The notes: a model not told the origin generated them from the sequence alone. A DNA stretch of 64,000 bases from Paucisalibacillus globulus (GCF_900184735.1 NZ_LT855386.1:394988-458987), one strand, 5' to 3'. Shown: positions 37,549 to 45,594, numbered from the stretch's first letter. A program made the numbers and translations.

Positions 37549-38077
37549 GAATATTCCTCCCCCAACAAATTTTGATAAACAAAAAACCACACTTGCCTCC
37601 TTTCCCCTAAAAGTAAGAACATGTCTGGTTTCTGAGATGCTCGTCTAGTTGTTGTAATCAACTATAAGCTATTGGTATTGTCATATTCCGTCGAAGTTTG
37701 TAATGATTTTCAGAATATTTCCAAAATGAATAATTATTCCTAGGATGATTATTTTTTATTCTAAGACCAAAGAAGCATACAGTGTTATAAATGCCTCAAG
37801 ATATATTGACCTTATCTGTTATTTATCAATATAGTTCTATACCACCACATCAAACTTTTCCTATGAAGGGAAAGAAAAATAATGATAAAGTCATGCATAA
37901 AATTGGTTTAATATGCAAATATGACTGGTTTCTCTTTTTTTCTACTTTATTTATTTAGCGAATCCATTCAAAAGACTCAAAATTTATTCATCAGAACACT
38001 ACTTTTTGCTCATTCCTACACCATATATAGAACCAATTTTTATTGAAAATTTTAACCACAAAAAAAAGAAAAAGCCC
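37549..38077. other. Intergenic stretch upstream of the protease gene
   Basis: Besides the two ribosome sites of the protease (37549-37556 and 37596-37603), this AT-rich stretch shows no gene. No convincing sigma-A promoter was found; TATAGT near 37664 lacks a good -35. Positions 38055-38077 are an A-rich run on the plus strand that probably once formed half of the ctaB terminator before the insertion element arrived. Confidence 0.5.
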
Positions 38078-38086
38078 AATTTAGAC
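38078..38086. repeat. Left 9-bp target-site duplication
   Basis: AATTTAGAC directly precedes the left end of the insertion element and is repeated directly after its right end (42557-42565). A 9-bp duplication is typical of IS1-family transposition. Confidence 0.85.
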
Positions 38087-38113
38087 TAACGGGGTCAGTT
38101 ACGGGAGAGAAAA
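38087..38113 (+). repeat. Left terminal inverted repeat of the IS
   Basis: Starts TAACGGGGTCAGTT and continues ACGGGAGAGAAAA. It matches the right end in inverted orientation with three mismatches over 27 positions. Confidence 0.88.
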
Positions 38114-38134
38114 TATAATATAACACACAAATTA

Positions 38135-38170
38135 GGGATGCAAATCACATATGATTTAGCATCCCATTTT
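38135..38170 (+). terminator. Terminator just inside the left IS end
   Basis: Stem GGGATGC-AAATCA / TGATTT-GCATCCC with one bulged base, then ATTTTTATT. No gene lies between it and the IS end. It probably blocks outside transcription from entering the transposase gene. Confidence 0.75.
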
Positions 38171-38231
38171 TATTGTCATAACAGCGTTCAACTACTTTTA
38201 CATAGTCAAATATCGTTATAAATAACAAGGC

Positions 38232-38271
38232 AAATAGCAAAGGCACATAGATTTATGTACTCTTGCTATTT
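38232..38271 (+). other. Hairpin in the transposase leader
   Basis: AAATAGCAA at 38232-38240 pairs with TTGCTATTT at 38263-38271, with a further ACATA/TGT inner match. It lies about 80 bases before the first gene of the IS. It may control expression; not a terminator, because no T tract follows. Confidence 0.45.
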
Positions 38272-38351
38272 TATGTGCTAAAATCATTGCTAAATTAGTT
38301 GTTATATCTATTGCTATTTATGGTGATAATAATAGTAGGAAGGTGATGGCA

Positions 38352-38591
38352 ATGAAATTCATTAAACCTAAGAATAGAAACGCTGAGAAGGTAAATTGGG
38401 AGTTGTCGGAGCATACAAGAGCCATTGTTAAATACTATGCTGAATACACAGAATATACCGAGGATGAAGTAGTTGAGATTATAATGCTCAACCTCCTTGA
38501 TGATGAAGGTTTCATCAAATGGATTGAAAGCAAACGTAACAACAAGCGAATTATCCAACAACTAGAAATTGAAGATAAGGTGGCGAAATAA
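38352..38591 (+). CDS. Small helical protein of the IS (possible ribbon-helix-helix)
   Basis: 79 aa from ATG 38352, eight bases after GGAAGG. The sequence NWELSEHTRAIVKYYAEYTEYTEDEVVEIIM has a strand-helix-helix look, as in MetJ/Arc regulators, followed by a basic KRNNKR tail. It overlaps the transposase frame by up to 23 bases. By position it is the InsA equivalent: regulator, or part of a frameshifted fusion. The transposase lies in the +1 frame, so a classical -1 slip would not join them. Confidence 0.7.
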   Translation: MKFIKPKNRNAEKVNWELSEHTRAIVKYYAEYTEYTEDEVVEIIMLNLLDDEGFIKWIESKRNNKRIIQQLEIEDKVAK

Positions 38592-40545
38592 ACTGGTTAA
38601 GCCAAAAAGGTTAACTACAAAAGAAGATGTGGTTGTTGCAGTTTCTGCTCCGATTACTAATGAGGAAATCAAAGAACGGACAGAACAGTATCCGCTTTTA
38701 ACGCCGAAAAGGTTCGCTACAAAGTTCAATGATTTACTGTTTAAACCTGTTCAGTTTCAATGGAACGGAATTAGTAATACTATTCAAGTAAATCAATGCA
38801 CTAATCCATATTGTAAATGGTTTGGGATGGGACAAGAAAAGTTTCCAGTTAAAGGGAAACCAAGTCGATATAAATTAAGTGGAACAGGTGAAAGTAAAAC
38901 AATCAAATGCAATCCTGACCCTGTGCATCCAACAAGAGGGATGACGCTAGATTGCCATACAAGAACCTTCTCCAACTGGTCTGTCGCTGAAGAAATTTCA
39001 AGATTAGTCAGCTTGGAAACAGTGAAAGAAGTTGAACCAGAATATATCTTTCACAAAGAAGGGTGCGTATCCGAAGGACTTACTCCATTCAATGAACCAA
39101 AAGGCTTTTATAAGCAAGGAAAGAGTAAAGTCGGAGCACAGAGATGGCAATGTAAATCTTGCGAGAAAAAGACGAATATAATGCCAAACACCAAACAATC
39201 TATCACTTATAATCAACAAAAAAATGATATTGTTCCTACTTTTGCGAAACTCCTTTTAAACAAGACACCAGTTAGTCGTACTTGCGAAATTTTAGGGATT
39301 GGTAGAGGAACGTACTATCAAAAGCTAGAATGGCTATATCGTCGTTGTTTAGAGTTTATAGAGCGATATGAAACTAAACCATTAAAACAAACCTCTTTTG
39401 ATGAAATTTGGCTTAACACCGATAAGATGACCTATCTATTGAACAATGTTCGTAGAAAAGGAATGGGTGGCAAAAAATACGATAGCGTTGAAGACACTCA
39501 ATTTCCTACAAATGTAGTCATTACCGCTGAGGTCTTCTCTCGATATATATTTCGGTCGGATATAGCTTATGATTGGAACGCCTCGATGGAAGATATAGCA
39601 TTGGATACGGTTTTATTTAAGGAAGACCACTTGAATGAATTTGCTAAACGACACGCTCGGTTACGCTTTTCGCATTATCCGCAGCCACCTTCTCATAATG
39701 ATACTCAAACCAAAGAGGAGTATCACAGGGAACTGTTAAAGGTGGAAAGAAGAGATAAATATATTGAGGGTTTACACGTCAATTCAACATACACGACTAT
39801 GGCACACTACTGGCTTATCAAGCAGCTTTTAAACGCTTCTGAGTGGCGATTTGTTACTGATAGGGATAGTTCGTTAATGACTGCTTGCTATCGAATGTTC
39901 GCTAAAGAATTTAAGCTAACAGATGCACATCATTTCATTAGCCAAACAAATAAAACGAAAACACGAAAGCAAGCATATGAGGAATTCAAACAAGCTCAAC
40001 AAGACCTCTACGATTGGGGAGTTACGAACGGGCACACTACACGGTCTTTGCGGAAACTAGCGTATATGTACCTTGAGGATACATTCCAACGACATCAGTT
40101 TCACGAAGAAATTCATACTGCCACCCACTCCTACAATCAATATGCAAGTAATCCAATTGAACATCCTTTGGCTACACCAGACAGAGGTTTCAGAGAAGTG
40201 GATGGCACAACTGATTTATCTTCTTTAGAACCGAGCGATATTGCTAATTTAATACTTGAAGTAAACGACAATGCAGTAAATACTTTTATACAAAACATCC
40301 GCAGAAGATTGTCCATTTTAGAAAGACCTTTAATGACAGCTCGTGGAGATGGTAAAAGTTATATCTATTCTAATTTCAATCCAAAATACGCACAAATGGC
40401 TCTAACGATACTTCGAACTCATTATAACTTTTGTATGCCGTTTACAACGAAGGAAGGGAAAAAGAAAACAGTGAAAACACCAGCACAACGATTGGGGATT
40501 ACTGACAAAGTGTTTGATTTAAAAGATATAATTTACTTTAGGTAG
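38569..40545 (+). CDS. IS1-like zinc-ribbon DDE transposase
   Basis: 658 aa from a TTG inside the previous gene (start uncertain; AAGGTGG lies just downstream). An N-terminal zinc-ribbon region contains NQCTNPYC and QRWQCKSCEK, the QRYxCxxC pattern of IS1/IS1595 proteins. A helix-turn-helix follows (VSRTCEILGIGRGTYYQKLEWLYRRC). Candidate catalytic acidic residues are in SFDEIWLNTDK, FVTDRDSSL and RRRLSILERPL. The end HYNFCMPF ... TPAQRLGI is typical of DDE transposases. Much longer than E. coli InsB, with extra segments around residues 330-400. Family assignment is by motif, not by search. Confidence 0.85.
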   Translation: MKIRWRNKLVKPKRLTTKEDVVVAVSAPITNEEIKERTEQYPLLTPKRFATKFNDLLFKPVQFQWNGISNTIQVNQCTNPYCKWFGMGQEKFPVKGKPSRYKLSGTGESKTIKCNPDPVHPTRGMTLDCHTRTFSNWSVAEEISRLVSLETVKEVEPEYIFHKEGCVSEGLTPFNEPKGFYKQGKSKVGAQRWQCKSCEKKTNIMPNTKQSITYNQQKNDIVPTFAKLLLNKTPVSRTCEILGIGRGTYYQKLEWLYRRCLEFIERYETKPLKQTSFDEIWLNTDKMTYLLNNVRRKGMGGKKYDSVEDTQFPTNVVITAEVFSRYIFRSDIAYDWNASMEDIALDTVLFKEDHLNEFAKRHARLRFSHYPQPPSHNDTQTKEEYHRELLKVERRDKYIEGLHVNSTYTTMAHYWLIKQLLNASEWRFVTDRDSSLMTACYRMFAKEFKLTDAHHFISQTNKTKTRKQAYEEFKQAQQDLYDWGVTNGHTTRSLRKLAYMYLEDTFQRHQFHEEIHTATHSYNQYASNPIEHPLATPDRGFREVDGTTDLSSLEPSDIANLILEVNDNAVNTFIQNIRRRLSILERPLMTARGDGKSYIYSNFNPKYAQMALTILRTHYNFCMPFTTKEGKKKTVKTPAQRLGITDKVFDLKDIIYFR

Positions 40546-40849
40546 TTTATAAATTATGGTGGACTATATTTTGACTATATTTTTTTAAAGGTAAATGGAA
40601 AATTTATGTTAAAATCATTATAGAGATTGTGAAAAATAGTAAGATGACAAAATTAAAATGATTTGGTCGTATTCGGTGCTTTTTCATATTCACTACCCCC
40701 TACGGATGTATAGTTTGGAAAGCAGTATTAAACGAAAACTCTTAACAAAATGCTATTGTATAACAATTTAAAAATAGATGGGGGGCATTTAGCCAATGTA
40801 AACTTCTCCTTTTCTCATACTGAATTAAATGATAAAAGGGGTAGTGAAA
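40546..40849 (+). other. Intergenic region between transposase and MFS gene
   Basis: About 300 bases without a gene. No T-run hairpin follows the transposase, so read-through into the MFS gene is possible. A TATAAC at about 40757 could be a -10 but lacks a good -35. A four-codon ATG-GGG-GGC-ATT-TAG mini-frame lies at about 40779. No antibiotic-type attenuator with competing hairpins was recognised. Confidence 0.4.
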
Positions 40850-42067
40850 ATGAAAAGTAAATCATTTCGATTTTTATGGATTGGTGATTCTTTTGCGAAT
40901 TTGGGCGATGTGCTTTATATTGTAGGGTTAATTACGATTCTTTACGAAATAACGAGTTCAGCGTTTTATTTGGCACTACTGCCATTCTTTAACACGTTTG
41001 GGCGTTTTATTGGCAGTACACTTGCCCCCTTGTTGTTCGATAAATATAGGTTAAAGACGATCTTGGTTGGTTCCCAGTTAAATAAAACATTCATATTGTT
41101 CGTTCTTTGCTGTTTAATTACCTTTACTAAATCACATTCGTTGTGGCTCATTTTATTTATGATTCTTATCATTGCGTTTTTGGATGGATGGTCCATGCCT
41201 GCCTCCATGTCGTTGCTCCCAAGACTGGTACAAAAGGATGAGATTGTTCAAGCGAATAGCTTTGTTGCAGTTATTGACCAGACCATTCAATTGGGCGCCT
41301 GGGCGGTAGGTGGGGTTCTGGTTGTTTTGTTGGGTGGGCAGAATGTGGTTTGGCTAACATTTACCTTATTTGTTTGTTCTACATGTCTGCTTCACAGGAT
41401 TAATGATGATACCCCAATTAAGACTAAGGATGCCGAAACGACAAAATTACAGGCTATGAAGGAAGGATGGATCCTAATATGGAAAAAACCTTTATACCGA
41501 TTAATACACCTTCTGATTTCATTTGAAGCAATTGCAAATGTAGTCTGGATTGCGGCGATCTTGTATGTGTTTGTAACAGAGATATTGCAAAAGAGTGAAG
41601 CATGGTGGGGGTATATTAATACTGCTTTTTTCATTGGTATGATTCTTGGTGGAATAGCCTGCTCAAGGTATGCTAAGCATATTGAAAAACATTTAAGACT
41701 AACAATGTTAATTACTTCTGCGCTCGTTAGTGTTATCGCGTTTTCGTTTGGATTCAACCCAATAGCCTGGATTTCATTATTACTTGTGGCGTTTAATGGT
41801 GTCGTTCAACAAGTTAAAGGGATTACAATTGAGGTGTATTTGCAAAGAGAGGCTACACCGTATGAATTGCCAAAAATATATGGCGCACAAAGTGCATTGA
41901 TCTCGCTAATGTTCGGTGTGTCGACTCTTGCCTTTGGAGCAATTGCTGACTTTCTAAGTGTTCAGATTGCCTTCCTAGTATCGGGAACGTTATTGGCAAT
42001 TGGGGCTGGTTATGTATATTTTTATAGGGGAGTGTTTCCAAAGGGCTACTTTGGGCACCAAAAGTAA
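40850..42067 (+). CDS. MFS efflux transporter (passenger of the IS)
   Basis: 405 aa from ATG 40850, with AAGGGG eight bases before (the upstream ATG at 40829 lacks a site). About ten to twelve membrane helices; the N-terminal MKSKSFRFLWIGDSFANLGDVLYIVGL and MPASMSLLPRLVQKDEIVQANSF are typical of the MFS_3/Mef-type branch that includes macrolide exporters. A central charged loop (KTKDAETTKLQAMKEGW) is present. Drug specificity cannot be read from sequence. It lies inside the IS, so it moves with it. Confidence 0.88.
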   Translation: MKSKSFRFLWIGDSFANLGDVLYIVGLITILYEITSSAFYLALLPFFNTFGRFIGSTLAPLLFDKYRLKTILVGSQLNKTFILFVLCCLITFTKSHSLWLILFMILIIAFLDGWSMPASMSLLPRLVQKDEIVQANSFVAVIDQTIQLGAWAVGGVLVVLLGGQNVVWLTFTLFVCSTCLLHRINDDTPIKTKDAETTKLQAMKEGWILIWKKPLYRLIHLLISFEAIANVVWIAAILYVFVTEILQKSEAWWGYINTAFFIGMILGGIACSRYAKHIEKHLRLTMLITSALVSVIAFSFGFNPIAWISLLLVAFNGVVQQVKGITIEVYLQREATPYELPKIYGAQSALISLMFGVSTLAFGAIADFLSVQIAFLVSGTLLAIGAGYVYFYRGVFPKGYFGHQK

Positions 42068-42079
42068 ATTGTAGTATTG

Positions 42080-42108
42080 GGCGCTTCTAATAAGGGCAAG
42101 AAGCGCCT
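42080..42108 (+). terminator. Hairpin after the MFS gene
   Basis: Perfect stem GGCGCTTCT/AGAAGCGCC with an 11-base loop, 12 bases after the MFS stop, without a T run. It may protect the mRNA 3' end or act as a weak terminator. Confidence 0.45.
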
Positions 42109-42110
42109 AA

Positions 42111-42326
42111 TTGCAATATCAGATTAGAGTAATAAAAGAAGATTCCTCATTTTGGGTAAACATACCAATATTTCTATTAACTGTAATTACCTTTTCCTAT
42201 ATTGTATTTACTGGTAAAGAGGAATTCAGGTTTACCCGTATTTTGATGTATTTTGTTACATTTCTAGCTGTATATACCGTAGGCTTTTTACGCAGAAATA
42301 CATTCAAACAAAAAAGGAAAAAATAA
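42111..42326 (+). CDS. 71-aa two-helix membrane protein, start uncertain
   Basis: An open frame with two hydrophobic helices (FWVNIPIFLLTVITFSYIVF and ILMYFVTFLAVYTVGFL) and a basic end (FKQKRKK). The frame opens with TTG at the edge of a hairpin and has no good ribosome site, so it may be a 5'-truncated remnant or wrongly started. No family is recognised. It is inside the IS, after the MFS gene. Confidence 0.45.
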   Translation: MQYQIRVIKEDSSFWVNIPIFLLTVITFSYIVFTGKEEFRFTRILMYFVTFLAVYTVGFLRRNTFKQKRKK

Positions 42327-42424
42327 ACTATACTGCAATCGGGCGCGTTTGTGGGGTAAAAGTCACTTTTCTTATTAAACAAACGGGGCATTTAGTTGAA
42401 GAAGGAAATTAAATATCACGTTAA

Positions 42425-42458
42425 AAAACGCTCAGAATACTTTCTGAGCGTTTTAGTT
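42425..42458 (+). terminator. Terminator near the right IS end
   Basis: Stem AAAACGCTCAGAA/TTCTGAGCGTTTT with a 3-to-4-base loop, then AGTTTG. It stops transcription of the IS genes before the right end and the convergent ctaB gene. Confidence 0.75.
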
Positions 42459-42529
42459 TGCTATTTATAATGTGATATAGGGTGCGAAATGTACACAAAT
42501 TATTGTGTTATTTCTAATGTTATTTGCAT

Positions 42530-42556
42530 TTTTCTCTCCCAAAACTGAACCCGTTA
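42530..42556 (-). repeat. Right terminal inverted repeat of the IS
   Basis: Read inward on the minus strand: TAACGGGTTCAGTT then TTGGGAGAGAAAA. It pairs with the left end over 24 of 27 positions. Confidence 0.88.
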
Positions 42557-42565
42557 AATTTAGAC
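42557..42565. repeat. Right 9-bp target-site duplication
   Basis: AATTTAGAC, identical to 38078-38086. It lies 15 bases downstream of the ctaB stop codon. Confidence 0.85.
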
Positions 42566-42579
42566 TTCTTCTTTATTTT

Positions 42580-43485
42580 TTATAAGTTAAATATTATTCC
42601 CATTAGAGAATAGATAATTATAGTTGAGAACATAACCGTCATATATAAAAGGGAATAAATAAATAAAGTCTTAGCCCACTTCTTTGAATTCTCTTGTCGA
42701 AAAGCAACAATACTAATAATTAGCCATAATCCTCCAAGAAGCAATCCAACTAGCATCAATCCTAAGCTTAATGAACCCAACAAAAAGCTTGCTAATATCA
42801 TAATAATTAGGTATATGTTGGTCTGATAATATGTCCTTTTAATTCCTTTCACAACAGGAAGCATAGGCACGTTGGCTGCTTTATAATCATCATGTCTACG
42901 AATAGCAATAGCATAAAAATGTGGCATCTGCCAAAGGATTGCGATTACAAAGAGACCCAATACAGCAGGATGTGAAATATCCGGGTAAACTGCTGCCCAT
43001 CCAATTAATGGCGGTACAGCACCAGACAGACTTCCTATTTCTGTATTCCAAATGGTTCTTCTTTTTGTCCACATAGTATACGGAACAACATATAGGAATA
43101 ATCCTAAAAATCCTAAAATAGAAGCTAGAGAAGTAGTTAAAGCTAAACTCCCCACGCCTAAAACGGCCATGATAATAGCTAGCCATAGTGTCATCCTAAA
43201 ACTAACATCACCCGTTACAGTCGGTCTTACCTTAGTTCTTTCCATAATCATATCAATATCTCGATCATACAAGTTGTTAAATGCACCCGCAGCTGCAATA
43301 ATTAATGCAGTTCCTATTGTTGCAAAAATCATTTCAGGTATTTTATCAATAAGGCCAAAATCATATGTATACATCGCTAATGTTAAGCCTGCAAACATAG
43401 GAACAAGATTGGATTTCACAATACCAATTTTAACCGTCTGATCTAATGTTGTTCTAATTTCCTTGAATTTACTCATGTTCCACAA
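42580..43485 (-). CDS. ctaB: Protoheme IX farnesyltransferase (haem O synthase) CtaB
   Basis: About 301 aa, UbiA-family membrane enzyme that adds farnesyl to haem B to make haem O for cytochrome oxidases. Prenyl-diphosphate-binding Asp motif NNLYDRDIDMIMERT lies at about residue 76; a second conserved region is QMPHFYAIAIRRHDDY. About nine membrane helices. TTG 43485 with GAAGGG at six bases is preferred; the in-frame ATG three codons later and an upstream start at 43509 are alternatives. ctaA and oxidase genes are not in the window. Its terminator appears split by the IS. Confidence 0.93.
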   Translation of the reverse strand: MWNMSKFKEIRTTLDQTVKIGIVKSNLVPMFAGLTLAMYTYDFGLIDKIPEMIFATIGTALIIAAAGAFNNLYDRDIDMIMERTKVRPTVTGDVSFRMTLWLAIIMAVLGVGSLALTTSLASILGFLGLFLYVVPYTMWTKRRTIWNTEIGSLSGAVPPLIGWAAVYPDISHPAVLGLFVIAILWQMPHFYAIAIRRHDDYKAANVPMLPVVKGIKRTYYQTNIYLIIMILASFLLGSLSLGLMLVGLLLGGLWLIISIVAFRQENSKKWAKTLFIYSLLYMTVMFSTIIIYSLMGIIFNL

Positions 43486-43805
43486 GAATTTCCCTTCTAA
43501 TAGCACCACACACTATAGGTCTATTTTCACTTATTGTCCTTATCTATTGTATCACTTCTTGTCATTTTTTTCTCAAGATAATTATCACTAATTGTTGAAC
43601 ATTAGAATTAATCTCTATCTAATACACTCCTTTATCAAACTTCACTATTAGATTTACAAGTAATTTCCACTCAAAAAGCAGGAATTATGTCTTAACTTCT
43701 CGAATTATGTATTAAACAACTTTTGCAGGAAATTTTCAGGAGGTATCATCCAATGTACAACAAATCTTATTAACTCAAAAATAAGAAGAAACGAGGACAT
43801 AGCAT
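43486..43805. other. Divergent intergenic region ctaB / isochorismatase
   Basis: Contains the upstream parts of both genes. A striking item is a six-codon frame (MYNKSY, 43753-43773) behind a strong AGGAGG (43738-43743), 32 bases before the isochorismatase start. No clear sigma-A promoter was identified for either gene. Confidence 0.4.
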
Positions 43806-44354
43806 ATGAAGAAAGCATTACTTGTAATAGATGTTCAAAATGGCATTGTTAATTTTAAGGATTTTACAGAGGAACTAGGATTAATCGAACATGTAATAAA
43901 AGATTTCAAAGAAGTATCCAATCCAGTTATTTTTGTTCAGCATTTTGACAAGCAGGATGAAAGTCCATTACATCGCAACTCTGAAGGCTCTAATTTATAT
44001 CCTAAACTAAAAGTTTATGCAGATTATGTTGTCGAAAAGGAGTCACCTAGTGCCTTTCACAATACAAACCTTAGTAATATACTGGATGAATTAGATATTG
44101 AGCAACTTTTCATCACTGGATTTAATACAGAATTTTGCTGTATGTTTACTGCTATATCTGCTTATGACAGAGGATACAAGGTTACATTTATTGAAAATGC
44201 TACCGGAACAGCAAATGAAGGTGAAACATATGAAATGCAAGATTTAGATATTAGGGATTTTGTTGGAACTGTTTTACATTGGTCTGATGTCGTTGAAGTA
44301 TTAGAATTTGATGAATACAAAGAAGCTTACCAAAATGTCAAAGTAAAAAAATAA
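43806..44354 (+). CDS. Isochorismatase-family cysteine hydrolase
   Basis: 182 aa. Catalytic triad visible as Asp9 (VIDVQNG), Lys78 (VEKESPSAF) and Cys111 (GFNTEFCCMFTA). Family members hydrolyse isochorismate, nicotinamide or other amides; with no neighbouring pathway genes the substrate is open. The ATG follows ACGAGGAC at about eight bases. It ends at a strong bidirectional terminator shared with the cold-shock gene. Confidence 0.9.
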   Translation: MKKALLVIDVQNGIVNFKDFTEELGLIEHVIKDFKEVSNPVIFVQHFDKQDESPLHRNSEGSNLYPKLKVYADYVVEKESPSAFHNTNLSNILDELDIEQLFITGFNTEFCCMFTAISAYDRGYKVTFIENATGTANEGETYEMQDLDIRDFVGTVLHWSDVVEVLEFDEYKEAYQNVKVKK

Positions 44355-44356
44355 GA

Positions 44357-44393
44357 AAAAAATCTCTTCTCGCAATGGAGAAGAGATTTTTTT
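44357..44393. terminator. Bidirectional terminator between isochorismatase and csp genes
   Basis: Stem AAAATCTCTTCTC/GGAGAAGAGATTTT with a ~5-base loop and T or A runs on both sides, serving both convergent genes. Confidence 0.9.
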
Positions 44394-44397
44394 GTTA

Positions 44398-44598
44398 TTA
44401 TAATTTAGTAACGTTAGCAGCTTGTGGTCCACGGTTACCTTCAGTAATTTCGAAAGAAACTTGTTGACCTTCTTCTAGAGTTTTGAAACCTTCGTCTTGA
44501 ATTGCTGAGAAGTGTACGAATACATCGTCTCCACCTTCAACTTCGATAAATCCAAAACCTTTTTCTGCGTTAAACCATTTTACTGAACCTTTGTTCAT
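44398..44598 (-). CDS. Cold-shock protein (CspA/CspB family)
   Basis: 66-aa single cold-shock domain that binds single-stranded RNA/DNA and melts mRNA structure. RNP1 KGFGFIEV (residues 13-20) and RNP2 VFVHFSAI (26-33) are intact. Length and sequence match Bacillus CspB/CspD. A strong GGAGG lies eight bases before the ATG, with a small hairpin (TGTGC/GCACA) just upstream of it. Confidence 0.96.
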   Translation of the reverse strand: MNKGSVKWFNAEKGFGFIEVEGGDDVFVHFSAIQDEGFKTLEEGQQVSFEITEGNRGPQAANVTKL

Positions 44599-44740
44599 CT
44601 AAAAAACCTCCATGTGCTATTGCACAAATATTACTAATTTCAGTTCAAGATAATAATTCAAGACGAAGATAACCACTAGAAAGTTATTACATAAATCTTG
44701 TATTGCTAAAACGAACATCAATGAGTTAATCATAGTATAA
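44599..44740 (-). promoter_or_regulatory. csp promoter and long structured 5' leader
   Basis: An extended -10 TGTTATACT (-10 hexamer at 44734-44739) with a weak -35 sits about 130 bases upstream of the start codon. The long leader, with a TGTGCAATAGCACA hairpin next to the ribosome site, fits the cold-responsive leaders of csp genes. Confidence 0.6.
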
Positions 44741-44862
44741 CACGATATTACGTTAAAAGATACCTATTTTATTAAAAAAGTATTATCTTACTATAAAATC
44801 ATAAACTTAAATAACAGTTACCTTATGACTTTACAGCGAGAATCCCCCTTTTTTATCATGTA

Positions 44863-45594
44863 TTATACTGATTTCCTTTGGAAATACAGGAAACCTCCAA
44901 TAAAAAACAATAGAAAGCTTCCGCCAACTACCGTAATAAGCTGTTCCCATGGAATAAAAAAGAACTCACTAGTGTCTCCACCTACGTTCATCATGAAAAC
45001 TGGCTGTGCCCATGGATAATATGGGCCAAACTTTTCTGAATTGATTGCTAGGATCGTTGGCAATGTAAAAATAACGTTTACCGAGAATGATGCTGCAAAA
45101 CTCTTGAATAATATGGACATCCATAGCTGCAATGCTACAAGGGGGAATGTTGCTACCCAACCTCCTAGTATACTTTTCCAAACAATTTCCATTGGAAAGG
45201 AATCAGTAAAACCATGCACGATTCCGACTACAAATATTGATCCTAGATATAGAACTTGAACAACCAATACTAACATGATTAAAAGTAAATATTTTGACAT
45301 GAACACCTTGCCTCTTGTTACTGGCAAAGCCAATAGTTGTTTCCAGCCTCCTGCTTGATGTTCATATCTGCAGACTGTTGCAGCTAGTACCCCTGTAACT
45401 AATGGTAAGAATAATAGTGCATAGGTTAAATTCATCATTAACAAAGCTCCAGCCCATTGATTAACTTCAACCGGAAATACACTTGATCCTCCTACTATGC
45501 CAATTAGTAAACCAACTAAGGGAGCAGCAAATAAAATATAGATAATATTTGATTTTCTAACCTTATACCATTCCGATTGCAATAGGGAAATCAT
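44863..45594 (-). CDS. ABC transporter permease (lantibiotic-immunity type)
   Basis: 243 aa, six membrane helices, ABC-2/MutG-EpiG type: MISLLQSEWYKVRKSNI at the start and EHQAGGWKQLLALPVTRGKVFMSKY, a segment shared with the upstream permease. It starts directly after the stop of that permease. With the ATPase it forms a BcrAB/SpaFEG-like exporter or self-protection pump against peptide antibiotics. Confidence 0.87.
   Translation of the reverse strand: MISLLQSEWYKVRKSNIIYILFAAPLVGLLIGIVGGSSVFPVEVNQWAGALLMMNLTYALLFLPLVTGVLAATVCRYEHQAGGWKQLLALPVTRGKVFMSKYLLLIMLVLVVQVLYLGSIFVVGIVHGFTDSFPMEIVWKSILGGWVATFPLVALQLWMSILFKSFAASFSVNVIFTLPTILAINSEKFGPYYPWAQPVFMMNVGGDTSEFFFIPWEQLITVVGGSFLLFFIGGFLYFQRKSV

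Larger units (their letters stand above)
38087..42556 (+). mobile_element. IS1-like insertion element with a passenger MFS efflux gene (4470 bp)
   Basis: The ends are imperfect inverted repeats. The left end runs TAACGGGGTCAGTT-AC-GGGAGAGAAAA and the right end, read inward, TAACGGGTTCAGTT-TT-GGGAGAGAAAA (24 of 27 match). It is flanked by a perfect 9-bp direct repeat. Inside are a left-end terminator, a small helical protein gene, a zinc-ribbon DDE transposase, an MFS transporter, a short hypothetical ORF and a right-end terminator, all on the plus strand. IS1-family elements are normally under about 1.2 kb; the extra genes make this a transporter-carrying IS. It lies just downstream of ctaB, in its likely terminator. 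Confidence 0.88.

Noticed and set aside
38087-38113. Tn3-family ends, because the left end contains GGGGTCAG
   Set aside because: Tn3 makes 5-bp duplications and has ~38-bp ends and a ~1000-aa transposase; here a 9-bp duplication and a zinc-ribbon DDE transposase fit IS1-like elements.
38569-38591. Programmed -1 frameshift joining the small IS gene to the transposase, as in IS1/IS3
   Set aside because: The transposase is in the +1 frame and no A6/A7 slippery run lies in the overlap.
40546-40849. Macrolide-type translational attenuator before the MFS gene
   Set aside because: Only a four-codon mini-frame is present; no competing hairpins that would hide and free the MFS ribosome site were found.
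42111-42326. Calling the 71-aa ORF a firm gene
   Set aside because: It opens at a hairpin edge without a ribosome site; retained only as a low-confidence feature that may be a truncated remnant.
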